A program made the translations under genes and the position numbers. The notes beneath the pieces were generated by a model that was not told where the DNA came from, did not search any database, and saw nothing but the letters and a program-made list of their open reading frames with translations. From NCBI GenBank assembly GCA_023014485.1, contig JAJOZX010006149.1:152501-216500 (forward strand): a DNA stretch of 64,000 nucleotides. Reading direction: 5' to 3'. This DNA comes from Bathynomus jamesi. Lineage: Eukaryota > Arthropoda > Malacostraca > Isopoda > Cirolanidae. Position 1 is the first letter of the stretch. Each line of letters starts with the position of its first letter. Shown piece after piece: positions 11,278 through 23,092 of this stretch.

Positions 11278-12636
11278 TAGGGTGGGGCACGGGAACCAAG
11301 TGTTTTTGGAATAATCAAGAAAATGATATTTATTTTTGTAAAGAAAATATATTGGTAGAACAACATTCGTAAGAACATAGCATTTCATGTCATAATAATC
11401 ATGTACCGAAAATTATATCTGGCATATGATGTCCTTGGCCGTCGACGCATTGTTGAAGGCGTTTACGAAAATTGGCCTCCACTCTTCCCAGCAGGTCTCT
11501 GTTGATTTGGATGATTTGTTGACGGATCGCTTCCTTCAATGCATCTAATGTACGGGGCTTGTCCTCGTAGACACGTGACTTGAGGTACCCCCATAGAAAG
11601 AAGTCACATGTGGACAAGTCAGGGGACCGAGGGGGCCATGCAATGTCACCAAATCTCGAAATGAGATGGTTGGGAAACAGGGGGCGAAGAACAGCCATTG
11701 ACGCTCTGGCGGTGTGTGGCGTGGCCCCATCTTGCTGAAACCACAAATGTCGACGAGCAATACGCCTTCTTCGTAACTCAGGGATGAAAAAGGTGTTCAC
11801 CATCTCAATGTAACGCCCAGATGTTATGGTAACGGTAACCCCATTTTGTTCGAAGAAATAGGGACCGATGACGCCAAACTTTCCCACCGCGCACCAAACT
11901 GTAACCTTAGGGCTATGCAGCGGTTTTTCATGGAGTTGTCGCGGATTTTCAGCAGCCCAATACCGACAGTTTTGATTGTTGACGGCCCCATTAAGGTGGA
12001 AATGGGCTTCATCACTCATTACCACCATCATGTTTTCATTCTGCTCATAAAGTGCAAGCATTTCCTGTGCAAAATTCAGTCGTTGGGGCAATCGTTTACA
12101 TTCAATTCCTGCACCATCGCTAACTTGTATGGTGAAAATGTAATTCTTCATGCAAAATCCGTCTAACAGTACGATTGCTGATTCCGAGTGCAGCTGAATG
12201 TCTCCGAGCAGAGCGGCCTGGGCTTTGCAACATCGCTTGTCTGACCCTTTCAACGTTCTCTGGAGTACGCACAGTGCGTTGCGGCCCCTTCGGTTTTGTT
12301 TTCATTATTGAGCCTCCTGTTCGAAGATTGTTAACCCAACGTAAGATTGTGTCACGAGCGGGAACAGAGTCATTTCGATGAATGTTGAATCTGCGGCGAA
12401 ACGCACGCTGAACTGCTGTCACTGACTCGCCACTCCTAACAAAATGATCATACGCGAACATGCGGTGTTCTAACGTCCACTGCTCCATGATGGCACCTGA
12501 AAGATAAAGGTGAGTGTTAGTTAAAGTTAAATGCTATGAACCCAGGAATGGAATGCTACCTACCGCACGCCCCTCCCATTCCTAATGGCCGATTACTAGC
12601 TATTCAAAAAACACTTGATTCCCGTGCCCCACCCTT
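11278..12636 (-). mobile_element. DD41D Tc1/mariner-family element, nearly complete
   Basis: Inverted termini AGGGTGGGGCACGGGAACCA (left) and, inverted, AAGGGTGGGGCACGGGAATC (right) are flanked by TA duplications (11276-11277, 12637-12638). Just inside, AGTGTTTTTGGAATA and its near complement TATTCAAAAAACACT extend the repeats. At 1,359 bp it is the usual length of an autonomous mariner, and it carries one transposase gene on the minus strand. Confidence 0.9.
11399..12488 (-). pseudogene. Tc1/mariner-family transposase (DD41D) with one frameshift
   Basis: The start is at 12488 (MEQWTLEHRMFAYDHFVRSG). Residues 1-120 hold a helix-turn-helix DNA-binding region with a PAR..ILRWVNNLRTGG segment and a second helical block NVERVRQAMLQSPGRSARRH ending at RRILHEELHFH. 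The frame changes by one base near 12120-12140, after which the catalytic domain continues to the stop at 11399. Catalytic blocks are VVMSDEAHFHLNG (first Asp), WFQQDGATPHTA (second Asp) and WPPRSPDLSTCDFFLWGYLK (third Asp). I count 41 residues between the second and third Asp, hence DD41D. The total is about 362 residues, normal for the family. One indel appears to be the only lesion, so this is a young copy. Confidence 0.9.
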
Positions 12637-12765
12637 TACAAAGGGGAAAACAACACGATTCTAAATATATTGATTCACTGAATCTGTTATTGTTTATTGA
12701 CTCTTATTATCAAATCAAAAACTTTGGAAAACAGAAGATGTCTATTTACTTTTGTCAACACTCTG

Positions 12766-13480
12766 TACTTTACTATACATTACAAATAAAATGGAATACA
12801 TCACCCTTACTTCGTTTTTTTTATCTTTCCTTTCCTTTCATAAAGGGTAACACATTTTTCCTTATGTATTCCCTTTCTGACGTTTCTTTCAATTACATCA
12901 AAACATTTTTTGTAATTGTTGGAAATTATTTAGTTGAGAAACCTTGTGGACAAAACAGTGATCTATTTAATTTACATCCAGTGTCCACGTCTCATTGGGT
13001 AACACCGTCTTAATGGGTAACATAAACGAAGAGAAAACATTAAGGTCGGGAGTTCGAGGAATGGGCCACGTTTTTCTGGCATGACCGGTATGCCAGGCTC
13101 TGTGCCTCCTTACTCATTATTATTATTAACCATCATACGAGATGGATTTTTTTAAGAATGTATTTTGCAAATAACAATTCATTCCCATTACATTTATTTA
13201 ATTGTGAAGTACATAAGTGCTTGGATAAAATTTATAAAGGAAAACTTTAATTCAGGACAAAAATATTACGTATATTAAATTAAAAAAATTAAAAAAGTGC
13301 AAAAACTTTGTTAAAAAAATAGAAGTGACAGATTTTCACAATTTTTGGATATTTGATATGACAATATCTTCACAGTACTCTCATCTCGATATAACCTTAG
13401 AAGCATGAGGGCTTTTAAGGCAAAATTAATAGCATTTAGCTTATTTATTACGTAAAAATAGTGAAAGTATCAAATAATAA
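12766..13480. other. AT-rich spacer, nothing recognised
   Basis: No coding similarity or clear terminal repeats between the nested mariner elements and the unclassified element. A 132-codon ORF at 12615 begins inside the mariner right end and has no recognisable features. Confidence 0.5.
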
Positions 13481-15790
13481 CACTGGCCAACAAAATGAAA
13501 CTTTTTTTTCTCATCACAAACATGATCACACTTTTCTTAATGCATATTTCGCGCTGATTCCGAATCTGGTTTTATTTGTTTTCTAGCACGTATAGTTATA
13601 TAGATTCACTGGTTTTGATATTTTTAAGTTTTTGATATTGCTAAACAACAAATACATCATATACCTTATTCAATGTACTTATAAATAAAGAATATATACA
13701 TTATTTTATTAAAAGCGCTGTGAGTGTGATTTCCTTTTGTAAATTTGGCCTGGATTGTCACGATACAGCATCCAACAATGGTCCGCCATCATGCTTTCAT
13801 TCCAATATCCTTGGTAGCGCTTCTCCATTATCTGAATATCTTGATGGAAGCGCTCTCCTTGCTCGTCACTCACTGCACCAAGGTTTTCAGGAAAGAAATC
13901 TAAGTGGGAATGCAGGAAGTGAATTTTTAACGACATTCGACACTCCATTTCTTTGAAGGCATCAAGGAGGTTCTTGACTCCATCCTTATACGCAGGTGAC
14001 TTGTTGCTTCCAAGAAAGTTTTCACATATCCATTTGAACGCCAGCCAAGCCTTCAATTCCAGCGGACTTAGGACTTTTTCAAATTCAGTGTCATTCAAAA
14101 CCTCCCTTATTTGTGGCCCCAAAAATTCCTTCCTCCAATTTTGCTGCAGTAACCTTCGGAAATTTCCTTGAAAGGTATTGGAACCCTTCAGAATTGACTT
14201 TACCCATTGCTTTAACAAAATTCTTTATTAAACCAAGTTTAATGTGAAGAGGTGGCAGATAGATCTTTTGGGGATCCACTAAAGGGACAGACTGGACATT
14301 GCTTATCCCTGGGACATATGTATACCTAAGTGGCCAGTTACGTTTGGTGTAATGTTCTATAGTGGCGCGACTGTCCCACAGGCAAAGGAAACAACAAAAT
14401 TTTGTGAATCCTGACTGCATACCCATAAGCATTCCTATAACTTTTAGATCTCCACAAACATTCCATTGATGACTGTCGTATTTGATTGCCTTAAGTAGTA
14501 TATCCATATTGTCATATGTCTCTTTTAGATGGACGGAATGGGCAATGGGGATGGATGGCATTATATTACCATTATGCAAAAGAACTGCTTTCAGGCTTCT
14601 CTGCGACGAATCAATAAAGAGGCGCCACTCAGATGCCACATACGTCTGAGATATGGCTGTAAATAGTCCATTGATGTCATGGCAATAACAGAGAGGACCC
14701 TCTACTGAAAAGAATGCTGTTAATTCAAAATTCCGCTTTCGGTAGTAACTAATACGAACATTGTTCTCAAGTAAATTGTTCTCCTTTAGTCTTGAGGCGA
14801 GAAGCTCTGATTTCTCTTTAGACAGCGATAAGTCTCTAACAAGATCATTCAACTGTCCCTTGGTTAACTTTTTAGGCTCTAAATGTCTACCTTCGAAAGT
14901 GTACTCTGGTTCTGTAGATGGTCCGGAAACGCCAGTTGCACCTTCATCACTTTCCATGTCATCTATGATAGAATCTAGCCTATCACTTGGGGGAATTGGA
15001 ATGGGCAATGTTTCATCATGTTTTACTGGTCTACGTGCTGAATCCAAGTTTGGATATACAATCTGGTGTTTGTTCTTGGCAGAAAACCCCATTAAGTTCA
15101 CACTACAAAATAACAGTCTTCATGATGATCTCTCGGCTCCCTCAATATCATGGTATGGCAAATGGCATTGAAGCTTTCTTTTTGTTAAGCCAATCACGTA
15201 ATCCATTTGAACAGCCAGAACAGATTTGATGTGGCGCCCATGGTTTATCTTGGTCACCTAGATGGCAACCAAAGTATAGCTTGTATATTTTCTTAATGTC
15301 GGTTGTAATACTTCGTCGCTGTGTTTTAGTTGTCAACTGGCCGCATACGAAACAGAACTTGTCGGGTCATTCTTACATTGTCGAGGCATGTTGACTGACC
15401 TGAGCAAACTATAAATTCAAAAAAAGTACACCAACTTGACACAACAAGTTCTTGGACTGGACTGATCTTTTGACACACAGAGCACGGCGTTGTTGCCTGA
15501 ATCACAATGCTGCTAGACGTAAAAGCTCACACCTGAAATACATAAGATGTATAATTAAGATAATTGAAATAAATAAGATGAATAAACTAAAAAACACAAT
15601 AAAATAACACAATCAAATGTTGAAATATTAGTATTTTGCCTATTTAAAATGGTTAAATCTGTGTAGTTATATATATGCCTTCATCTTGAAAACTATACAA
15701 AAAATCTGAATGCAGTTTTGGAATCAGCGTGAAAAATGCTATCCAGCCTCCACAAATTTTACTCTGATGAAAAATCTTTGTTGACCAATG
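13481..15790 (-). mobile_element. Unclassified DNA-element-like unit, copy 2, with terminal inverted repeats
   Basis: The left end starts CACTGGCCAACAAAATGAAA. The right end, read inverted, starts CATTGGTCAACAAAGATTTT. About 60-70 bp further in both ends carry CGCTGATTCC(A/G)AA, so the ends are related and inverted. A TAA trinucleotide occurs on both sides (13478-13480, 15791-15793) and may be a 3-bp target duplication. The 2,310-bp unit contains a single intronless coding region on the minus strand. I cannot match the termini to a named superfamily. Confidence 0.7.
13709..15389 (-). pseudogene. Unclassified repeat-encoded protein (~560 aa), copy 2, frameshifted
   Basis: Same family as 7849-9566. 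From the likely ATG at 15389 the frame changes almost at once to FCFVCGQLTTKTQRRS (first CxxC), then GDQDKPWAPHQICSGC (second CxxC). After another shift near 15150-15101 a long frame holds SEWRLFIDSSQRSLKAVLLH, VCGDLKVIGMLMGMQSGFT, LPPLHIKLGLIKNFVKAMG and, after a further shift near 14200, SDEQGERFHQDIQIMEKRYQ and MMADHCWMLYRD, ending at 13709. Order and spacing of blocks match copy 1 while many residues differ, so they are separate old insertions of related subfamilies. The acidic residues in LFIDSS, CGDLKV and EQGERFHQD are kept in both. Confidence 0.7.
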
Positions 15791-15905
15791 TAATGAGACA
15801 ACAAAAAATAATAATAATAAATACAATATAAAGTTTAAAAAATGTTACATGATTTTTGAATTAAATGATTTATTGTACGTATATTGAGTAGAAAATAAAT
15901 GCTGC

Positions 15906-15908
<3 letters not shown>

Positions 15909-15951
<43 letters not shown>

Positions 15952-15977
15952 GAATAATAATAATAATGATAATAATG

Positions 15978-16010
<33 letters not shown>

Positions 16011-16015
16011 TAATA
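15909..16015. repeat. (AAT)n microsatellite
   Basis: About 100 bp of AAT/TAA trinucleotide repeat with AGA and TGA interruptions. Confidence 0.95.
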
Positions 16016-16079
16016 AAAGAATAGATTATGAAATTAAAGGTGATTAATGAAATTAGCATATTTTAAATAGTTGATTATA

Positions 16080-16400
16080 AAATTGATTACTATGATAAAA
16101 ATGGCAGTAGTGAACTTATACATCAGTAGGAGCTAATGAAGTGCTTTTTTTAGTGATTTACGAAATATATTTAGTAATGAAGCTTGTCTGATATTTATGG
16201 GAATTGCATTCCATACATCTGCTCCTTTGAAAGAGAGCACATTTCCTGCAGTTTATATTGTATATTTAGATTTGTGTATGAACTCCCTGGCCAGTCTGGT
16301 GTTCTAACGATGGTGTATTTGATGGGGGTGGGTGATTGCTCTTTGAATGGGTGATGTATGTCGATTTTTGTTGATAACTGTGGAAAAGGTTCTCCACAGG
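16080..16400 (-). mobile_element. 3' end fragment of a LINE
   Basis: Closely matches the 3' end of the reverse-transcriptase element at 33836-34085: shared runs include TATTTATGGGAATTGCATTC and CGATGGTGTATTTGATGGGG, both in the same orientation. On the minus strand it reads through the degenerate end of the coding region and into the 3' untranslated part. The (AAT)n tract on its 3' side may derive from the element tail. Confidence 0.7.
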
Positions 16401-17480
16401 AAATAAATTTTTGTTAAAATTTAAGGATATTATTCTGTTTGCATAAATTAAAGTATTAATCTTTGAATTTTTTAATAGTTTATAACTCGCCTCGATGCCC
16501 CAGTGGATCATCTGCTCTTTCTTAACCCTAACGACTCTAGTGTTGCCACCACGCCCATCGCCCAAATTGAGTTGGTGCCCCCCAAGAAAAAATAGTAGGT
16601 ACTGTGATAATATGACGTTATTTTATTTGAAATGTTTGTACTGAACGATGTCGCTTAAGAAGTGGCTTATACCAAGTACCTCCAATGACTGGCAATTCAG
16701 CCACTTCCTGTAATTTACTTTTGTATTTGTATACCCGTTCTAAAAGCTATGATCACACTAAACAGCTAAATATGAATGAACTGCTCCGTCTATTTTCCGA
16801 AGCCAAAAACAGGCGTCTTGAACTGTGATACTCGTGTTTTCTCGTGTTTCTCGTGTATTCCACTGCCTACCTATAAGTACCTAGTAGTACTGAATAAAAA
16901 TTATTCGATTATGATCGTTTTTGTGTTTATGGTTATAAAGGAGGTGCCCCTCTAATAAACACAGGTGCCTCTCCAAATATTTTCGGCTGGCGACGAGCCT
17001 GGTTCCCACATCTATAATCTTAAACAGAGATTCCTAAATTCTAATTGTTCTTTGCGGCTAATATAAATCACAGAAAGGAGTCAAGTGTAGAACCAAAATT
17101 ATATAAATTCTTTTGCTAATATCATTGTTAGACAACCTTTGCAACCTTAAGAATCTTTTGTGAACGTGGCACCATAGGAGTTTCTCCAGGGCAAAGTGCA
17201 AACACTTTGAGAGGGCAGTCGAAGCCTCCCCCTTCGAGCATCCGGTTCCTTAACCAGTTCGGCTCGGGTCTTTTTGTTCGTTAATAACTCTCTAAGCAAG
17301 TGTAGTGTTAAGGATTTGATTTTCTAATTACTCTGCATTGTAAAAGAAATCTAATATCTTAAAAGTGATCTATCCTTGTGAGATAAAGACTGAAAAAGGT
17401 AACTCGTCATTTATATCCTTCCACGGGAGAAGCATTCCACTCCCACAACGGATTGAGGGAGGGGACGCCATTGAGGGAAG
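16401..17480. other. No gene recognised
   Basis: Includes a locally GC-richer stretch (17160-17280, around CTCCAGGGCAAAGTGCAAAC) that could belong to a retroelement end. No ORF or terminal repeat supports a call. Confidence 0.45.
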
Positions 17481-17488
17481 GTATAAAT

Positions 17489-18621
17489 CAGTAATGGGCA
17501 ACCTAGGCTAGTGAGTGGACTGCATAAGTGGCCTTCCTTCATCTCAGTGGACCGCAAGATTGAAAATGTGCATGTGCGCTAAACATGGCCTCACGAATAT
17601 GCTTAAATAAATTTAATACAGCCCGAAAATTTCATAAAGAGTTAAAGAAAATTATTATTTATACAGGGTGTCTCAAAAGTCACTATCTATTTTGAAAAAT
17701 AATGGGAATTACGAAAAACTGGTTTAAGACATGAAAAATATATTTATTTCAAAGTAAGTGCCACAAAGAATTAGTGCTATTTACTTATCTGTCTCCACAT
17801 GGCGACCATCAGTGTCTCTACAGAGCTCAAAGCGATAAGTTGTTTCCCGGAACACACTTTCCAGCATTTGAGGTGTTATTTTCTGAACTGCATCGGTAAT
17901 ACGATTTCGAAGTTCGGCTACATCACTAATTCTTCTACCAGTGTACACCTTAGACTTAATGAAACCCCAGACGAAAAATCTAATGGTGTTAAATCGGGTG
18001 AACGTGCTGCCCATGGTTGTGTTCCTCCACGACCAATCCAGCGACCGGGGAAGCGTCTGTCAAGATAATCACGTACAATTATTGCACAATGGCACGATGC
18101 TCCATCCTGCTGAAAAACTACTGTGTCAAGAATGCCATCTGTAAGAAGTTGAGGTTCGAGGAATTGTTCAAGCATGTCAAGATGGGTCTGAAATGGAAAA
18201 TTTATAAATTACACAAAATTCGAAATAAACCAATTAACTTTTTTTAAATACACAAATTTGCACCAGAAGTACATATCTTTATGCCAGCACAGCATTTTTT
18301 TAAAAAACATCTAATGTCACCGAAATAGATAGTGACTTTTGAGACACCCTGTATATTAATTGAATTGTGATCAACTTCAAATAGTAAAGCAAAAGAAACA
18401 TTTTTTATGCTTACCTTTTATGCTTTATGGTCATGCTTTATGCTTATGCTTTTATGCTTTAATGCTTATTAATATAAAGAAATTTTGTTAAACAAAATTA
18501 TCAATAGTTTATGGAAATATTGATATAAATTCCAAAATTTTCATTCATATGGATAATGGTTTGTAAAATGTCTTTTGGGCCGCACTCAGAAACCTGATTG
18601 GCCGCAGGTTACCCACCACTG
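17489..18621. mobile_element. Non-autonomous hAT-like element split by a mariner
   Basis: Left end CAGTAATGGGCAACCT and right end AGGTTACCCACCACTG are inverted. The flanks GTATAAAT and (two bases on) CTATAAAT suggest a decayed 8-bp duplication. The interior carries GTGGACCGCAAGATTG and GGGCCGCACTCAG-like subterminal sequence. Most of the middle is the mariner at 17664-18351; without it the element is about 445 bp. Confidence 0.7.
17664..18351 (-). mobile_element. Deleted mariner element with C-terminal transposase remnant
   Basis: Inverted ends CAGGGTGTCTCAAAAGTCAC and complement, extending about 30 bp, flanked by TA. The minus strand (18175-17781) encodes VVFQQDGASCHCA (second catalytic Asp), then RSPDLTPLDF. 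A frame change leads to FFVWGFIKSKVY and the tail MLESVFRETTYRFELC. The N-terminal binding domain and first Asp are deleted. 688 bp, inserted in a hAT-like element. Confidence 0.85.
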
Positions 18622-18699
18622 GACTATAAATTGTTTTCCATAACTCGCAGTCAGATTAAGTAAGTTTGAAAAGAAGAACCGTGGACAGTGATAAGGTGA

Positions 18700-20070
18700 T
18701 ATAAATTGGTGACCACCCGTACCCGGAGTGACAAACGAATACCCAGCCAAATCAAAAGTGAAATCGGTGCAAACATTTTTTTAAAGTGACATTTTAACAA
18801 ACAGTGCATCTAACATTCAATTTTCTTCTGCAAAGGAAAGGAACCACATTTGAAAAATTTTGCCATATGGGTCGGCATCATCCACTGTTTTTCATCCAAC
18901 GGTCCAAACTGCAGCCAGCGACTTCCTCCGCCTTTCAAGGAGGCAACCCTCCCCCCTCACATTCTACCCGGCTAGCTGTTGACCCACCCCCACTTCCAAG
19001 TTTCCTGCGTTCTAAGGAAAGTGTCCTGCACATTTTCTTGTCAACGTTTTTTTTTTTTTTTGCCAAATACATCAACGGTTCTCTTCAGCCGCTGTACGAG
19101 AAATCATTTGGCAAGAACCCCTTTGACGACCCCCCTACTTCACCGGCGAGCCCATCCCTAAAAAACATTCTTCAAGCAAACAAGCACGCACGTACTCACG
19201 CACTCATCCACGCAACGGGCGCACTGCAAGCACAGACACTCATCAAACTTGGTACAGGGTAGCGGTCCCCTGTCTCCTTCAATTGTCTGTTTGCATCATT
19301 CCGTGGAATTACTACTCCTGCTTGTTTCCATGAACGACGCCTTTTTCTTTCCTTTCGGCAGGAGCGCATTCATCGAGGAGAACTTCCATGCGGCGAGTTT
19401 TAGGCACCGCGTGCGAACTCAATACAGTTCCCCGTGCCCCTTTTCGTCGCCGCCTTTTCTCCTCCACTCGCTCCGCGTTCCTACCGTACCCCAACACCAT
19501 TCCCTGTGGACCTAGCCGAGTACCTTCCACAAGCTCCAACTGACTCCCCCATTTCCCCCATCTCAGCACCCTCCCTCATGCTACGTCTCTCCGAGCGAGC
19601 GTCTGCAAGACCTTCACTCCTTTTCAGAACGAAACCATTTTATCGCTTGCCTCAAGCGACATCTTTTTTCGCTCACTTCGATCTCTGGGGGAAGACTACT
19701 GTAATGGCAAAGACGTTTGCAAATACTTTCACGATGTTCCATCGACACGACCACGACTAAGATGAGCGAGGATTCACTCAAGGCATGTCCTTATGCCTTG
19801 CCTCACACCTCAACCTCTTTACAAGGACTTCTCGACGCACCTCGACCTCTCTCTTCGAAGAACCAGTGACACGAGAACTACCATCATGTAAACATCATTA
19901 TGCAGGCCCCAATTTGGCCTTGTGTCATTCACCTAACTTTATATAAAGACTAATCATTACATCGCACGTTATTACTATTGAAGTCATTATTCAAGTGTAC
20001 ATTTAACTTCAACTGTAAACAATCAACTTTTATTTCGTCTCATTCATAAATAATTTATTTTGTTTAATAA
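18700..20070 (+). other. GC-richer segment, possible LTR-retroelement remnant
   Basis: At about 18703 AAATTGGTGACCACCCGTAC resembles the region after a 5' LTR, where a primer-binding site starts TGGTGACC. It is followed by about 1 kb of unusually C-rich sequence with overlapping ORFs (18804-19262, 19434-19760) rich in Pro, Ser and His. I see no gag CCHC knuckle, protease, RT or integrase motif. A polyadenylation-like AATAAAAGAAG lies near 20066. This could be a non-autonomous LTR element or an unrelated exon; neither is established. Confidence 0.3.
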
Positions 20071-22440
20071 AAGAAGAAAACTCATTCAATCAATCAACCT
20101 AATTAATGACATTATTTGATCTGAAAAGATCATAGTGACCCCAGCCTTATTAATCATCAGCAATAATCATTAAAAATCAATTGTAACCATTATCATTATT
20201 ACTATAGTGCCAACGAGGCACTATATATATAGATGCACACACACTCGTATATACTCAACAATAAGATTAGAAAACCAGGCACAACCAACTAATCATATTT
20301 TCAGATTTTAAAACTAACCGATATAAAGATATTGATTTGTTTATTGAGAATACAGGAAACGCTCTGGACCATAAAACATTGACGAGGATGATACCACGAT
20401 CACATTAGATTTTTCTTTCCAATTCTAACCAGTTCCGTCGAATATCTCTCAGTGATAATCAACCATATAAAACTGTGTTCTTTTTAATGTTCTCACTTAA
20501 GTTTCCATATTTACTCTGAGAATGAAAAAATAGTTTTCTACACGTTGGTAATTATTAATTACATGTGCGAATTGAATAGAATACAATATATATACTATAT
20601 ATATATGTAAAAAATGAACAATGAATAATCAATATTCATTTTTACATAAGAACCAAAATCGCTTAACGCGAGTTTGGATAATAATTTTACTTGTAGCTTC
20701 CTATTTTTGTTCGTGTCACAACCCTACGATCTACCATATCTATGGTTTAGTCGTATCCATTTTCCATTTGTTATAGAAGTTATTATAATTAATTATGATT
20801 GTCTTGCATCTCACCCTCGACCCTAGATTATGCATACACATTGCATATAACAGGATTGGAACCAGTAGTTGTACTTCTTAGTCATTAATACCCACTCTGT
20901 CTCTAATTCGTTCTTGTAAATCTTCCTAATAATGATTTGTACTATACGTACAAATTCAATAACTATGACGTCACATTTTCCCGTCATTAATTTCCCTTGA
21001 TCATTATCCTATATAAATTTTATTAAATATTCATTTTACTCGTGTCAATCTATGAAACGCAAAACTTCATGCATTCGTTCGAAAACGCAGAAATACGTTC
21101 TCGTATTTTTTTCATTTTTTATTTTTAATTATATCACCTCTCAATGAACTCGAAAATGCTGAGGTAGGGATCAAATTTCGCTAACTGGCAAAATCGAACG
21201 CTTCAAAGATAAAAAAAAATCTCCTTTCGCTCTGATTCGAATTTATAACATTATCATGCGTTATGTTATATCATGTGTGTCATGTCTCATGTACTTGTGT
21301 TGTACTAATAACCATACATAATAACCATATATTATAACCATATATTATAACCATATATAAATATAAAAAACACTGTAAGAATGGTAAACGACGTAATGTA
21401 CTTTAATGAAACTGTACTTAATGATGTAATGTACTAAATGACGTAGTCAATGTACTTTAATGGAATTGTAGTTAACGATAATAAATGAATTAATTGGTAA
21501 TTATAATCATAGTTACAGTAGACCAAAATTACAATGTACTCAATGTCCGACCCGACATTATGTCGCCATAAGGAATGTAGAATCGGCGATACTGTTGTTA
21601 TTTTTTTTATTATTATTTTTCCGTTGGAATAAATTTTGATGTGCTTTCTACTTTGCCAAATAATTGATGACCTGTTGTTTTTTAAAATCTCATAATCATT
21701 TTTTTAGATTTAGCTTAATAATGAATCCTGAGTAACTTTTGCCATGTCATGTTTTGTATACATTCTTTCTTCGTTATAAAAGATGAAGTCATGTCTTGCC
21801 TAAGCATTTAATTGTAAATCTTAAACCTTTAATTTTTACTCATATGCATATTTTAGTGTAAAGATGCATAGTTCAATTTCCACTTTTAGTTAACTTGGCA
21901 GATCATGATAACAACAGATCTGAAAATACGCAATTTAAGATAAAAATATGGCTTCATCTTCAAATATCTTGTTTATTCGTTTAAACCTTACCACAGCTAA
22001 AAGATTTACTTTATTTTCAAATATTGTGCAAAAATAATGCAGCCTCTTCAACATTTAATAATGATGATGTTAGTAGAATCGGGGTATATAAACCCCACCA
22101 ATTTCTTCCATGTTCGTTCTGATTCCAACTACGATGCTGAGCATTACCTGTAACAGTTTTAGGAGTAAAACACAGTAAGAAAAAGTCTTTATCTTCTCCT
22201 TCGAGCCGTGCTCTCTTCAGAAAACTTAGTCATTAGAATCTCCCGATAAGTTACAAGAAGAATCGGGGAGAAACCTCAAAAAATTTAATAAGCCTCTCAG
22301 AATCCTCCGAGCCACTAAAGAAGAACTCGGAGAGTAGTATAGAAGAAACTACTGCAAGTAACAGATCCGTTGCTGCCTCCTAACCAGAACCCCCGCCGAC
22401 TCCGAACCACCCCAGGGCCATAGACGGAGTGGTTAACATA
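20071..22440. other. No gene recognised; one LTR-like promoter motif
   Basis: Long AT-rich stretch without coding similarity. At 22081-22100 GGGGTATATAAACCCCACC looks like a strong TATA box. It sits in a segment with TGTCCGACCCGACATTATG upstream (about 21543) and a pyrimidine-rich stretch (TATCTTCTCCTTCGAGCC) downstream, as in some LTRs. No target duplication was found, so a solo LTR is only a possibility. Confidence 0.35.
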
Positions 22441-22450
22441 TATATATATA

Positions 22451-23074
22451 CAGGGCCGCCGAAAGGGCGGGGAAGCCGGGTTAAATCCCCGGGGCCCGGA
22501 CCTCTAGGGGGCCCGGAAAGAGAGGGGTAAAATCTAAAAATCTAAAAATATTAATAAAGCAATTGATTAAATAACAGAGATGAAATATAATTAATGAACA
22601 TACATTTTATAGCGATTATCATAGTTAAACTGAAACAGATAAAATATTATCTGCGGTCCACCAATGCCCAAGACCGACTGACAGATCTGGGAACCATTGT
22701 AATTGAAAGCCAGTTAGCCCGTACTTTAAATTTCATCAGAATCATTTACCACTTTGCTAGAGAGAATGCAAAGAAAGTACACTTCTAATTATGAAAGTCT
22801 TGCAGTAAACAATTGTCTTGCCCGCATGGACTGGTACTGCATTTGTAAATTGTATGGTGATAGAATTAATATAATTGATTCAAAAAATAAAATGGTCATT
22901 TTCTTCTGAGTTGTTTATTCATACTGTATGTTTCGAATAGTGACTTGGACATATAATCAGTTTGCTTGTTTTGTACACAAAAAACATTCATAATAAAATA
23001 CTGAGTAAATAGGGGGGGCCCATACCCATATACCGATCCTTCCCGGGGGCCCGTGGCAGCTCTCGGCGGCCCTA
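22451..23074 (+). mobile_element. Deleted hAT element with dimerisation-domain remnant
   Basis: Ends CAGGGCCGCCGAAAGGGC and, inverted, TAGGGCCGCCGAGAGCTGC; flanks are TATATATA on both sides. The ORF at 22594-22788 includes KYYLRSTNAQDRLTDLGTIV, ARTLNFIRIIYHFARENAKK, matching the layout of the C-terminal dimerisation segment of hAT transposases (L.(A/S)..LA...E...AR...D.I..FA...A(R/K)). BED finger and DDE core are missing. Confidence 0.8.
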
Positions 23075-23092
23075 TATATATATATACATATA

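Larger units (their letters stand above)
11174..12765. mobile_element. Mariner-type MITE, copy 2, split by a DD41D element
   Basis: The ends CAGAGTGTAGACAAAAGTAA and (inverted) TTACTTTTGTCAACACTCTG are flanked by TA. The left part (11174-11275) and right part (12639-12765) together match the uninterrupted MITE copies at 4377-4587 and 51970-52206. The 1.36-kb element between them is a later insertion. Confidence 0.8.

Noticed and set aside
15835..16059. Poly-Leu ORF resembling a membrane protein
   Set aside because: It is the (AAT)n microsatellite read on the minus strand.
18804..19262. 152-codon ORF considered as a gag protein
   Set aside because: No CCHC knuckle or capsid-like motif; composition only reflects the C-rich sequence.
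21543..22260. Solo LTR
   Set aside because: TG start and TATA box are suggestive, but no CA end with a matching 5-bp duplication was found.
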